In this document: piece after piece, positions 23,545 through 32,918 of the stretch
How the letters are laid out: every line of letters begins with the position of its first letter
Numbering within the stretch: the first letter of the stretch is position 1
DNA from: G965197715 sp965247615
GTDB taxonomy: Bacteria > Chloroflexota > Dehalococcoidia > Lucifugimonadales > UBA1127
NCBI GenBank assembly: GCA_965247615.1
Contig: OZ252022.1
Span: 1,984,001-2,048,000, forward strand
Length of the DNA stretch: 64,000 bases
Direction: 5' to 3'
Notes under the pieces: generated by a model
Seen by the model: only the letters and a program-made list of their open reading frames with translations
The model's database searches: none
Told to the model about the DNA's origin: nothing
Made by a program: the position numbers and the translations under genes

Positions 23545-24393
23545 CTACCGTCAAGTCAGCTGCACCGGTCCCGCGAAGGCGGGCCGGATACGTTCCACGA
23601 CCGCTCCAGCCGTCCCCGGCGCAGCCCCCGCCAGACCAAACTGCTGCGGGAAGCAGCCATCTGCGCCGCCCGCCGGTCCCTCGGCTGGGGGCCGCACCGC
23701 ATCGGGTGGGCGTTGGGCATCGCCCGCTCCACCGTCCACGCCGTCCTGCGCCGAGCGGCCATCCACCGCCTTGCCTGGCTCCACCCCACCACCCGGGAGA
23801 TCGTCCGCTACGAGCACGCCCGTCCCGGCGCCCTGGTCCACCTGGACATCAAGAAGCTGGGCCGCATCCCCCAGGGCGGCGGCAAGCGCATCCTGCCCAG
23901 CTTCGCAGAGACCCGCAGCAGCCCCCGGCACAGCCCCCAGCATCGGCTTCGACTTCCTCCATGTGGCCGTGGACGATCACTCCCGCTCCGCCTACGTCGA
24001 GGCCCTGGCGGACGAGCGCGGCGCGCCTGCCCCTGGCTTCCTCCAACGGGCCCTCGCCCACTTCCAGCGCCACGGCATCGCCGCCGAGCGCATCCTGACC
24101 GACAACAGCGCCTGCTACCGGAGCCGCATCTTCGCAAGCACCGCGGCGGCCCGGGGCCTGCGACTGAAGCGCACGCGGCCCTTCCAGCCTCAGACCAATG
24201 GCAAGGCGGAGGCGTTCATCAAGATCCTCCAGGCCGGGTGGGCCTACCAGCGGCTGTACCACTCCAACCGCGAGCGGCTCGGCGCGCTGCCCAGGTTCCT
24301 TGTGTATGACAATCGGCTGCGTCCACACGGCGGTATCGGCGACGCCACTCCCACCTCCAGGCTGCAAACAATGTCCCTGGGAACTACACCTAG
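23545..24393 (+). pseudogene. IS481-family transposase, frameshifted and N-truncated
   Basis: In one frame the sequence reads REGGPDTFHDRSSRPRRSPR, TKLLREAAICAARRSLGWGP and REIVRYEHARPGALVHLDIK. After a frame change near 23890-23945 it continues FDFLHVAVDDHSRSAYVEAL, RILTDNSACYRSRIFAS, QTNGKAEAFIKILQ and RPHGGIGDATPTSRL. These are the IS481/IS3-type DDE residues (Asp in VHLDIK, Asp in LTDN, Glu in GKAE). The N-terminal helix-turn-helix is missing and the frame is broken, so it is inactive. The conserved 3' end (CCCTGGGAACTACACCTAG) matches the relic at 49745. Confidence 0.85.
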
Positions 24394-24540
24394 CGGGCGG
24401 AGCAGCCTTTGCCGACGCCGCTGTTTCCCTGCTGCGGGCTGCCTCCTCTGTAAGCGACCGTGAGTTCTACCCCCCCTGAGTCCCGGCGGTGGGTGGCCTA
24501 TCGGCCTAGCGGAAATCGGTGAGACGGACAGACGTCGGGA

Positions 24541-24885
24541 ATGGGCGAGCTCGCCAACCTGCAATGGCTGAACCTTGGCAACAACCAATTGAGCGGCCCG
24601 ATACCTCCCGAACTGGGCAGCCTCTCCAAGCTGATGCGGCTGGGCCTGTACGACAACCAGTTGACCGGGGGGATACCGTCCGTGCTGAGCAGCCTCCCCA
24701 ATCTGGAGCCGCTCAACCTCAGCGACAACCAGTTGACCGCGGAGATACCGTCCGAGTTGGGCAAGCTCGGCAACTTGGCAGAGCTGTACCTGGGCGGAAG
24801 CAGCCAACTGGCCGGGTGCATACCCCAGGGGTTGCGAAATGTACCGGAGGATGACCTTGGAACCCGTGGTCTGCCGCTCTGCTGA
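24541..24885 (+). CDS. Leucine-rich-repeat protein, probably a 5'-truncated fragment
   Basis: This frame of 114 aa holds about four plant-type LRR units (LQWLNLGNNQLSGPIPPELG, LMRLGLYDNQLTGGIPSV, LEPLNLSDNQLTAEIPSELG, LAELYLGGSSQLAGCIP) and ends RNVPEDDLGTRGLPLC, a cysteine-bearing cap. LRR proteins of this type are normally longer and secreted or surface-bound. Here there is no signal peptide and the repeats start abruptly 150 bp after the IS481 relic, so the gene is probably a C-terminal remnant. The ATG has no ribosome site. LRR repeats mediate protein binding; nothing more can be inferred. Confidence 0.6.
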   Translation: MGELANLQWLNLGNNQLSGPIPPELGSLSKLMRLGLYDNQLTGGIPSVLSSLPNLEPLNLSDNQLTAEIPSELGKLGNLAELYLGGSSQLAGCIPQGLRNVPEDDLGTRGLPLC

Positions 24886-25387
24886 AACACAGACCGGCCA
24901 ATCTCATCGCCGCCTCTCACGCCCCGCATCAGGGGAGGAGGATGCGCAGCATCTGCCTGGTGCGGCGCTCCTTGCGGCCAGATGCTGAGCCGGAATCGTC
25001 GGGGGCCGAATCCAGTCTCTGAGGTGCTTCCTCTCGTCGGAGTAGGGTCTTGATGCGTTTCACCGCTCCCGTGGAATCGCGGAGCGCGACTCCTCCATGG
25101 CCGGTTAAACGGTCACGACTCTACATCGTGGTATCTGGGTGGCAGGTTGCCAGGTCTATAGCGGTCGTCACATTCATCCCAGCGCCTGCGCACGCTCGCA
25201 TGGACATTTGAGCATTCGGGGATACGATGCAGCCAGATTCGCGCTGTTCGCCAGCAGGGCGGCTATCGCGGAGGCGGACCAGCCTCCGGAGGAAGGGCTG
25301 GCAGCTGGCCGTGTACATCGGCTTGGTCATCCTGGTACAGTTTTGACTCTAAGGGGTAGGGTGGCCGAGTATAATCCCGCTGAGGTG
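24886..25387. other. Intergenic region, no feature supported
   Basis: These 502 bp separate the LRR fragment from the aldo/keto reductase. The frame of the latter is open across the second half, but composition there is not protein-like and no start with a ribosome site is present. Nothing else is seen. Confidence 0.45.
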
Positions 25388-26410
25388 ATGATGACTCTTC
25401 CTCAGAATGGCCGGTTCGATTTGACCAGCGGTCTACCGATTTGCCGCATCCTGAACGGGATGTGGCAGGTTTCCGGCGCTCACGGCGCCATTGACCCCGA
25501 CGCTGCTATTTCCAGTATGTTCGACTATGTGGACGCCGGGCTTACCACTTGGGACTTGGCCGACCACTATGGTCCCGCCGAAGATTTCGTCGGCGAGTTC
25601 CGGCGCCGGTTGGCCTCGGCCCGCGGCGGGGAAGCCGTGTCCGGCATCCAGACCTTCACCAAGTGGGTGCCTCGGCCGGGACCCATGACCCGCCAGGTCG
25701 TCGAGAACAACATCGACATCTCCCGCCGCCGCATGGGCATGGACAGGCTGGACCTGCTGCAGTTCCACTGGTGGGACTACCGGGATAGCGCCTACCTGGA
25801 AGCCCTCACCCACCTGTCCGATCTGCGGGACGAAGGCATGATTCAGGAGTTGGCCCTGACCAACTTTGACACGCAACGGATGCAGGAGATCGCCGGTCAA
25901 GGGATTCGAGTGGTGTCGAACCAGGTCCAGTATTCCCTGGTCGACCGTCGCCCCGAAGTCGCAATGGTCGGGTTCTGCCAGTCGCATGAGGTCTCGCTGC
26001 TGGCCTACGGGACCCTCTGCGGCGGCCTGCTGTCGGACCTGTACCTGGGCCGACCGGAACCGAGTACTGCCGTTTTGAACACTGCGAGCCTGCGCAAGTA
26101 CAAGCAGATGATCGACGCCTGGGGAGGCTGGAGCCTATTTCAGCAGTTGCTGGCGGTGCTCAGGACTGTCGCCGACAAGCACGACGCCAGCATCGCCAAC
26201 GTCGCGGTGCGATATGTCCTGGACCGTCCGGCTGTCGCCGGCGTCATCATTGGCGCCAGGTTAGGGGTAGCCGAACACATCAATGAGAATGTCCGGGTGT
26301 TCCGCATCCAACTGGACTCCAAAGACGTGGAAGCCATCGAGCGCGTCCTCGGGCAGTCCCGCGACCTCTATCGGATGATCGGCGACTGCGGCGACGAATA
26401 TCGCCGGTAG
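25388..26410 (+). CDS. Aldo/keto reductase family protein
   Basis: This 340-aa TIM-barrel NADPH-dependent oxidoreductase carries the AKR tetrad: Asp in TWDLADHY (Asp56), Tyr61, Lys92 in TFTKWVP and His127 in LLQFHWWDY. The C-terminal RYVLDRPAVAGVIIGAR segment is the cofactor-binding loop. ATG 25388 (followed at once by a second ATG) is taken as the start; the frame stays open upstream without protein-like sequence. It reduces carbonyls or oxidises alcohols; the substrate is not readable. It appears monocistronic. A 290-bp region without a gene separates it from the helicase remnant. Confidence 0.92.
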   Translation: MMTLPQNGRFDLTSGLPICRILNGMWQVSGAHGAIDPDAAISSMFDYVDAGLTTWDLADHYGPAEDFVGEFRRRLASARGGEAVSGIQTFTKWVPRPGPMTRQVVENNIDISRRRMGMDRLDLLQFHWWDYRDSAYLEALTHLSDLRDEGMIQELALTNFDTQRMQEIAGQGIRVVSNQVQYSLVDRRPEVAMVGFCQSHEVSLLAYGTLCGGLLSDLYLGRPEPSTAVLNTASLRKYKQMIDAWGGWSLFQQLLAVLRTVADKHDASIANVAVRYVLDRPAVAGVIIGARLGVAEHINENVRVFRIQLDSKDVEAIERVLGQSRDLYRMIGDCGDEYRR

Positions 26411-26699
26411 GAGTGGTTCAAGGGAAGGGATAGCCAAACGGCGTCCTATCATCAAGCGTCTCTACGTCCCGCGTCGCGGGATTTGCCGAAGCTCCCGTAA
26501 GTGTAGATGGCCGCTTGGGCCGCCGACTCGGGGTGGCCCCACTCGGCCCCCCGAGGTCATCCACCGCCTGTAGGCCTCCGGCCCGCTCACAGAGACTCGA
26601 ACCCCAAGAGTGGGTCGCTAACTGCCGTTGCCTATCCGGAACCCAGGTCTACCAGCCAGGTGTACCGACGGGTTCGACCGCTACTGCCTAACAGACTTG

Positions 26700-27212
26700 A
26701 ACTACTCAGTCCACGTCATGCGGCAGGCGGCGCGCCGGTCGTGGCGCATCGGGCAGACCCGCCCGGTGAAGGTGGTGTTCATGCCCTACCGGAACACGTT
26801 ACAGGCCGACGCTCTCAAGCTGGTGGCCAAGAACCTGCGAAGCTCCCTAGCCGTCGAGGGTGAGCTGCCGGAAGACGAGCTCGCCGCCTACGGGGACGAC
26901 GGCGACGGCCAGATGCTGGCCCCGGCGCGTAAGATCGTGAGCTCGGAGGAGGATGTCGACACTGTGGAGACGGTGTTCGCCCAGGAGCGGGACACTGAAG
27001 CCAATAGCGAGCACCTGCCGGTGGACTACGGGTGGAAGCTGGTGGAGGTCGAGCCGGAGGCCGCCAAGCTCAACGGCAACGGTCCCGCGGCCATCCCAGT
27101 CAAGGTTATGGTCATCACGGCGAAGCCCCAGGGCCGGAGCCAGAATCCGAGACCCGCTTCAGCGTCGCTCTCCGAAGTCAGTACTCAGCGTCGGAGAGGA
27201 GCACGAGACTGA
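26700..27212 (+). pseudogene. C-terminal fragment of a SNF2-type helicase (copy 2)
   Basis: The frame reads MRQAARRSWRIGQTRPVKVV, matching the last helicase motif (Q-x-x-R-x-x-R-x-G-Q) of SNF2/HepA proteins. It continues FMPYRNTLQADALKLVAKNL, SSLAVEGELPEDELAAYGDD and MLAPARKIVSSEEDVD, ending at 27212. All other helicase motifs are missing, and the sequence before 26700 is unrelated. The tail words recur in the fragment at 10826-11063, so two remnants of one gene family sit 16 kb apart. The fragment has no stop codons, which may mean recent loss or a kept domain. Confidence 0.75.
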
Positions 27213-27306
27213 AGCGGTCGGCCTGTCCACATAGCCAGAGCGGACGCGTGGATAGTTTTCTGTGTTTGCGCTATTCTCGCTCCGAGCAAATCTCGAGGAG
27301 CGCTCA

Positions 27307-27612
27307 GTGATAGAACCCAAGAAGAAACGACTCACCCCGGACTTGGACCCTCCGGTGCAACGGCGCCTGAAGGCGGTGGCTGCGCTCAAGGGCATCAGCA
27401 TGCGCCGGTACTGCCAGACCGCCATAGACAAGGAGTTGGCAAAGGACGAGGCCAACGGTGTGCTCGGCCAGCCTTCAGGCCCCTTTGATACAGAGGGACT
27501 GATGGCGCTCCGGAAGGAGATTTTTGGAAACAAGGTGCTACCTGGAAGCTCTGTCGACTTGATCAAGGAAGTCCGCGGGCTAAAGGACGCCCAACTCAAG
27601 GACGTAATGTGA
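27307..27612 (+). CDS. RHH-type antitoxin-like protein (VapB-like)
   Basis: This 101-aa protein has a central segment LDPPVQRRLKAVAALKGISM then RRYCQTAIDKEL with the pattern of a ribbon-helix-helix DNA-binding domain, as in CopG/Arc antitoxins. The GTG start at 27307 follows GAGGAG. The C-terminal third is acidic or mixed and would be the toxin-binding part. It overlaps the start of the PIN-domain gene by four bases (ATGTGA context), the usual arrangement of an antitoxin-toxin operon. It should repress its own promoter; no clear operator dyad was found in 27213-27306. Confidence 0.75.
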   Translation: MIEPKKKRLTPDLDPPVQRRLKAVAALKGISMRRYCQTAIDKELAKDEANGVLGQPSGPFDTEGLMALRKEIFGNKVLPGSSVDLIKEVRGLKDAQLKDVM

Positions 27613-28021
27613 ATAGCCTCGTCGTCGTGGACGCGATCCTGGCGTTCAAGTGGCTGATGCAAGAGGGATGTTCTGAGAAAGCTGACGATCTGGGCCGGTT
27701 GTGGGCCAGCCAGGGAACCCGAAGGGCAGCCCCCTATTTCATACCTGTGGAGGTGGTCAACGCTCTTCACGGGCGGGTAGTGCAGGCGGAGACTTGAGTG
27801 TCCACGACGGAGCGCGCATGATCGAGAGGCTGCTGTTGTCGGGGCGCGAACTCCATGAAACACCGGACCTTCATGGCAGAGCTCTGGAGCTGGCAAGCCG
27901 ACTCAACCAGGGCGCGGTCTACGACGCACACTACCGGGCGCTGGCGGAGACCCTTGAATCACCTTCCAGTCTCCTGCCCGCTCTGTTAGGAGACTCTGAC
28001 TCTCGCTTCATAGGCACATGA
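27609..28021 (+). pseudogene. PIN-domain toxin (VapC-like), frameshifted
   Basis: The first frame gives MNSLVVVDAILAFKWLMQEG, with the first catalytic Asp (residue 8), and FIPVEVVNALHGRVVQ with a Glu, then stops at 27797. The next frame continues GDLSVHDGARMIERLLLSGR and NQGAVYDAHYRALAETLE, including the third acid, and ends at 28021. The two parts join if one base is added or lost near 27780-27790. The final ELWTAD-type acid is absent, so the protein would be inactive even without the frameshift. The second frame ends in an ATGA overlap with the next gene. Confidence 0.8.
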
Positions 28022-30858
28022 AGGATCTGCTCCATCGAACTACACCTCGCCTGGGACTGCTGGTCCTTTTGGCAGCAGCGTTGGGGTGCTTTTTCTTCCT
28101 TTTCGAGCTATTCGTAGGCCTTACATCCTCCGGCGGCAACGATCTATCGGCGGAGAGCTCTTCGTTGGGCCCAAGCTTCGAAGTCCCCAGCGGCGCTTCT
28201 CTGATGACCGTGCTTGCGGCGGTCACCTGCATTGCGCTTGGAGCCGCAGCTCTCCTGCTCTTGCGGCGATGGCTGAAGGACCGTCCGGGAACACCACGTT
28301 GGGTCATGGTCTGTGGAGGCGCGCCGGCGGTGGCGGTGGTCGGCCTTGGGATTTACTTGCTCGTTTCGGGGACGACGCACGGGAGCCTTCCCTACGGGAG
28401 CCTTCCCTACGAGAGCATCCCCTACGGGAACTACCAAGTGAGCGCCGGGGGGATGAAACCTCTGGTGGTGACAGTGTTGGCCATCGTTGTCCTGGCGGTG
28501 GTGCTTGTAGGGGTCATGAAGCCTCGGATGCTGATCCTGCTGTTGGCAATGTGCCTGGTTTCCATTCTAATGTTAGGGCTGCTCTCGTCCTTCGCACTCC
28601 AGGGCCAGAACCTCTTTGGGCGCCCTTCACAGATGTCTGGGCTGCTCTCGTCCTCCGCGCTCCAGGGCCAGAACCTCTTTGGGGGCCCTTCACAATTGCA
28701 GCCGGCGGCAGGTTACACAGAGGAAGTCAACGCCTTACGCCAGCGAGGCCCCGTTATCGTACCGTCGAGCCAGGAGCTGGACACGGGTGCGGTAGAACGC
28801 CCGGTGGGGGAACCGGGAAGTGGAGACTCCCGGACTGAGGAAGCCGCCGGGACGGGAGGGCCGTCGCCGAGAACACCCAGCGCCGCATCCGCCGATGACC
28901 ATCCGCCTCAGCCAACCCCGGCCGCTCGGGACTCGGCAACCGAAGCAACCGAAGCAACCGAGCCGGTCTTCATGGAAGTCAAGGGAGAAAGGACCACACC
29001 GGTGGGGGTGCCCTACCGTTTGACCGGCAGCCTGACCGGAGCCGATGACGAGCCCCTGCCGTCCATGCCGGTGACCATCAATGTAGACGGACAGCCTGAA
29101 GCAATCCTGCATACCGACGCCCAGGGCGGGTTTGCTTGGGAAACGGTCTTCAACGAAGCAACCGAGGCCACGGTGGATATCGGTTTTCCCGGAAACACCG
29201 AATTGGGTCCATCCCAAACCCGATGGCCCGTCACCGCGGCGACGCCGGAGATTGCGGTGGAGCCGCCAGAGCCGGTGGCCCGGGGCGATGCCCTCATGCT
29301 GCGGGGAACAGTATCCGTCGGAGGTCGGCCGGCGCCGGACACCCCCGTAACCGTCAATGGAGAGCAATTGGGGCGCACCGACGCCAACGGCGCTTTTGCG
29401 CTGCCCTTCCAGGTGCCCGCGGGCGCCGCGCTGGGGACATTCCCGCTGGAGTTGGCCGCCCCGGCGTTGAAAGCCGCAGCCATGGTGCTGGCGCCGGTTA
29501 TGTCCGCTACCAGTCTTCTTGTTACGCCGCTGGGACGGCTGATCCGTGGGCTCCCATTACCGGTGGAGGCGCGACTGCTGGACGATCAGGGCATCGGTAT
29601 TCCCAACGCCACGATCCACGACGGCCAGGGGGGCACGGGCATCACCGGCCCGGACGGTGTCGCGAAGTTCGTCCTGCCGGCGCTGGAAGGGATAGACCTG
29701 TCGGAAATCCTGACGACTTTCAAGTTTGATGGCGACGAATCGAACCTTCCCGTGGATCACGCCATGGAGGCGCCGGTCTCGTCTGACGGCGGGTTCAATT
29801 GGTTGCTCTGGGTAGGACTTCCCTTGGCAGTGATCATTGGCTCCGTGGCGGCATACCTTCTTGCGCGGCGATTCAGGTCGTTGGCGGGATTGCTCCGCCG
29901 AGCCTGCGGTCTGGTGTCGTTTCTATGGGGCAGCTTGGCTACACGTCGGCGGCGACATTTGCGCTCTGGCGAGGAGGAAGAACGGGTCCCTGCCCTGCTT
30001 GACCTGAGCTTCCCGACGTTGCCGGCGGATGGTGAGAAGGTCTGGCAAGTCGGAGAGCAAGTGTCGCTCCAGTGCGTCCTGATCGGCGGGTCGGGCGAGC
30101 CGATGGGTCGAGTGACGGTGGAACTTGACTGGGGTGATTCGAAGGAACCAAGACAGCTGACCACCGACCGGAAAGGCAGGTGCGCCGCGACTTGGTCCGC
30201 GTATGAGGAGGGAACTTATCGAGTTACAGCCAGTTTCGCGGGCGACGACCATTACTTGCCGGCTACCGCCGTCGAGGACTTTCGGGTGCGCGGGCAGGTG
30301 GCCACCCACCTGGACATAGCTTTAGTCAAGCCAGCGGAAGACCTCCCCTACATATGGGGAATCGGCGAGCCGGTCCATGTGGAGATCATGCTGCGGGATG
30401 ATTCGGGAGGGGGTGTGGGCGGACGCACGGTAACGGCAATGATTGGTGAGCCGGGCCAACCGGTTGGGTTGTTGACCGACGCCGGCGGACGGTGCCGCAT
30501 ATCCTGGACCGGCGCCGTTCCCGGAACGTATCGGGTTGTGGTGGACTTCGCCAGGGAAGACCAATGCTTGCCAACCTCGGCGCACCATGAGTTCGAAGTG
30601 GTGGATTTTCGGGATGACGTGGTGCGTCGTTACAATTCCTTCCTGCCGTGGGTCCGCGAAAGGGAGCCCCGCGTTTCGGAACAGACCACTCCCAGGGAAA
30701 TGGAAGTGATGGTCGTCGACAGCGGAATGCCGATAGACCACCGAGCGATGGAGGTGGTAATCGCCCGGTTTGAAGAGGCGGACTACAGCCTGCACGAAAT
30801 CGACCGGCCCCGGTTCGAGGCGATGTACCGGGCCCGCAGAACGATAGTGGGAGATTGA
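28018..30858 (+). CDS. Large membrane protein with Ig-like domains and DUF4129-like C-terminus
   Basis: This is a 946-aa protein. About five hydrophobic segments lie in residues 12-195. A duplicated 21-residue block follows (LLSSFALQGQNLFGRPSQ and its copy), then a low-complexity acidic/Thr-Pro stretch, and then three bacterial Ig-like or carboxypeptidase-regulatory-like beta domains (around residues 320-590; for example SMPVTINVDGQPEAILHTDA and VTVNGEQLGRTDANGAF). A further TM helix (WVGLPLAVIIGSVAAYLLAR, near 600) and two more Ig-like domains come next. The last 60 residues (TTPREMEVMVVDSGMPIDHR, FEEADYSLHEIDRPRFEAMY) look like DUF4129, known from transglutaminase/MoxR loci. No catalytic motif is present. 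It starts inside an ATGA overlap with the toxin relic and is followed 8 bp later by the next gene, so it heads a five-gene operon. Confidence 0.85.
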   Translation: MKDLLHRTTPRLGLLVLLAAALGCFFFLFELFVGLTSSGGNDLSAESSSLGPSFEVPSGASLMTVLAAVTCIALGAAALLLLRRWLKDRPGTPRWVMVCGGAPAVAVVGLGIYLLVSGTTHGSLPYGSLPYESIPYGNYQVSAGGMKPLVVTVLAIVVLAVVLVGVMKPRMLILLLAMCLVSILMLGLLSSFALQGQNLFGRPSQMSGLLSSSALQGQNLFGGPSQLQPAAGYTEEVNALRQRGPVIVPSSQELDTGAVERPVGEPGSGDSRTEEAAGTGGPSPRTPSAASADDHPPQPTPAARDSATEATEATEPVFMEVKGERTTPVGVPYRLTGSLTGADDEPLPSMPVTINVDGQPEAILHTDAQGGFAWETVFNEATEATVDIGFPGNTELGPSQTRWPVTAATPEIAVEPPEPVARGDALMLRGTVSVGGRPAPDTPVTVNGEQLGRTDANGAFALPFQVPAGAALGTFPLELAAPALKAAAMVLAPVMSATSLLVTPLGRLIRGLPLPVEARLLDDQGIGIPNATIHDGQGGTGITGPDGVAKFVLPALEGIDLSEILTTFKFDGDESNLPVDHAMEAPVSSDGGFNWLLWVGLPLAVIIGSVAAYLLARRFRSLAGLLRRACGLVSFLWGSLATRRRRHLRSGEEEERVPALLDLSFPTLPADGEKVWQVGEQVSLQCVLIGGSGEPMGRVTVELDWGDSKEPRQLTTDRKGRCAATWSAYEEGTYRVTASFAGDDHYLPATAVEDFRVRGQVATHLDIALVKPAEDLPYIWGIGEPVHVEIMLRDDSGGGVGGRTVTAMIGEPGQPVGLLTDAGGRCRISWTGAVPGTYRVVVDFAREDQCLPTSAHHEFEVVDFRDDVVRRYNSFLPWVREREPRVSEQTTPREMEVMVVDSGMPIDHRAMEVVIARFEEADYSLHEIDRPRFEAMYRARRTIVGD

Positions 30859-30865
30859 ACCAGGC

Positions 30866-32851
30866 ATGGCAACCAATGGCGGGCTGATGGGACCGTTATT
30901 CCAGGCTGTGGTGATAGCCACAGGAGCGGCCGTCCTGTGGGTCCTGGAAGACTCCCCCTTGCCGCAGAGCAGTCTGGGGCTTGATTTCCTCCTCTGGCCC
31001 GTCGCCATCGCCACCGGGCTGTCGTTGGCGGTTGACCTGGTATGCCGGCTGCAACGCGCGTCCCGGCTGAGGGCGGCGCTGCGTCTGCCCGAGGAATTCA
31101 GGCCGCCGGTGACCCTTGCCCTGCTGATGACCCGGCGCTTCTCAAGGCACGCCTCGTGGTCGGGGCTGCTCTTGGGCGCGGTAGCAGCCTTGGTTGGAAC
31201 CGAGGCCGAGCCGCGCATTTACTACACTTTTGTTGTCGGGACCGGTACTGTTCTGGCGTTCATGGCGGCGGTCCGAACGGCAAGCATACCTTTCCCCGTC
31301 GCTGGCATGATCTTCGGACTTCCTTGGTTCCGGCTGTTAGCGCTCGGGACAATCTCCCTGCTGCTGCATCAACAGGAGTGGTCCACCGCCTACGGCTTCT
31401 ACAGCGCTCCACTATTGCCAGCGCTGGCGGCGGCGATGGCAGCCGGCTACCTGGGCAGAGCACTACGGAATATCGACAAAGTGTCCGACCGGTGGGCCAA
31501 TCCGGACACGCCGCTACGGACGGTGGCCGTCGAATGCGTTGGCATCGCTGCTGCCTTGACTACTGCCGCCGGCGGTGCGTTTATGGCATGGGGGATTCTC
31601 GGTTCGCTGCCCAACATAAGCGCGGCGGCCCTGGACCAGTGGCCGGACTTGCTGCCGGGCGACCTGACCCTGCTCTACTCCAGCCAGCTATTCGCAACCA
31701 AGCATCTGGCGGCTGGTTTTCTGCTGGTGCTGGGCTTCGCCAGAACACTGCCGTCTGCGGGGGAAGGCAGTACCGGAGCAGATTACCGTCCCTTGCTCAA
31801 GGCCGGTGCGTACGCTCTGTCGGGGTACACGGCGTGGTTGGTGGCGGTGAAGTTGGCCTCCTTGGGTCATGGATACCCATTGCTGGGTGCAGCCGTTGCC
31901 GGCGGTTTGTTCGCGGCGGCAGCGGTAACGGTGGTCCGCAGCCTCATCCCCGGTCCCGGCGGGGTGTTGACCGACGCCGCCCGGTGGTTGTCCCAGTCCA
32001 CCTTTCGGGCGTTCTTTCTGGGGGCGTCGCTGGTCCTCTACGGTCTGCTGTTACGCCCCCTGCTCTACGAAGCTCTATGGCTCGCCCCGGTCTACGAGTG
32101 GCTGGTGGTTCTGGCCTTCGCCTTCGTTCCAATTAACCGACTGAGGAAGGGAATGCGGGCGGAAATTGTTCCCGAGACAGGGCCGCCCGCCTCCTGGCCC
32201 AGCTGGTCTCGCCACTACCAGGTGTCCGAAGAACGGCACGATCCTCGGATGGTCGAGCTAGTGGTCTTGCAGCAGGGATTCATCAATACCGGTGAGTGGG
32301 AACGGGTATGGGACTACTTGGTGGGGTTGCTGCTGCGGAACGAGACCCCACTGGAGAGCATCCCGGCCGTATTTGCGCCCATGAGGCGCTGCTACCTGGC
32401 GTCGGTCACCCCGGGCCTTCGGCGGCGCAACAAGAAAGTGACCGTGAAGCACCGGGAAGCGGCCCTGGCGGATACCATGGCCAGGGCGGAAGCGGCCCTG
32501 TCTTTGCCCTCGGCCCCCCTGGAAACGTTGGATGAAGCCCGATTGCGGGAAGTGGGGACGCCGTTCCTGGACCAACGCGGCGAACCGGAGGAGCTAGCAG
32601 TGACCCTAACCGCCGCTTACTGGCAGCATGGGGCCGATCTTGGCTCGGCCGCGTCGCGCTGGTACTCTCTGATGGCCTTGGTCGACGACCCGGCTTCCGG
32701 GGTTGGCATTGGAGCTTACTTACGGTGGGTCTTCCGGCGCATAATCCGGAGAGGGACCCCCCGCTGGGACCGGGAACGGCGGCAGCGGATAGTAGACGAG
32801 GCGGCATCGCACCTGTTTGGAGAGGGGACCGAAGCAGCTACGTCCCTCTGA
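30866..32851 (+). CDS. Polytopic membrane protein of the MoxR-DUF58 locus
   Basis: This 661-aa protein has about 11-12 hydrophobic helices in residues 5-430 (examples WLVAVKLASLGHGYPLLGA, FRAFFLGASLVLYGLLLRP). A cytosolic C-terminal domain of some 220 residues begins near WPSWSRHYQVSEERHDPRMV and contains EWERVWDYLVGLLLRNETPL and TAAYWQHGADLGSAASRWY. I do not recognise the family; a C-terminal alpha-helical adaptor domain is plausible. It is not a transglutaminase (no Cys-His-Asp triad). The position directly before the MoxR gene suggests that it is a membrane client or partner of that ATPase. Confidence 0.8.
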   Translation: MATNGGLMGPLFQAVVIATGAAVLWVLEDSPLPQSSLGLDFLLWPVAIATGLSLAVDLVCRLQRASRLRAALRLPEEFRPPVTLALLMTRRFSRHASWSGLLLGAVAALVGTEAEPRIYYTFVVGTGTVLAFMAAVRTASIPFPVAGMIFGLPWFRLLALGTISLLLHQQEWSTAYGFYSAPLLPALAAAMAAGYLGRALRNIDKVSDRWANPDTPLRTVAVECVGIAAALTTAAGGAFMAWGILGSLPNISAAALDQWPDLLPGDLTLLYSSQLFATKHLAAGFLLVLGFARTLPSAGEGSTGADYRPLLKAGAYALSGYTAWLVAVKLASLGHGYPLLGAAVAGGLFAAAAVTVVRSLIPGPGGVLTDAARWLSQSTFRAFFLGASLVLYGLLLRPLLYEALWLAPVYEWLVVLAFAFVPINRLRKGMRAEIVPETGPPASWPSWSRHYQVSEERHDPRMVELVVLQQGFINTGEWERVWDYLVGLLLRNETPLESIPAVFAPMRRCYLASVTPGLRRRNKKVTVKHREAALADTMARAEAALSLPSAPLETLDEARLREVGTPFLDQRGEPEELAVTLTAAYWQHGADLGSAASRWYSLMALVDDPASGVGIGAYLRWVFRRIIRRGTPRWDRERRQRIVDEAASHLFGEGTEAATSL

Positions 32852-32918
32852 AGCAGGCGGCCCGGGAACCGGTGGTGCCAGCCGACATCCTTGTTATGGA
32901 GAAGGAGGGGGTTACGGC

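Noticed and set aside
25121..25330. Small minus-strand frame upstream of the aldo/keto reductase
   Set aside because: No ribosome site, motif or plausible composition.
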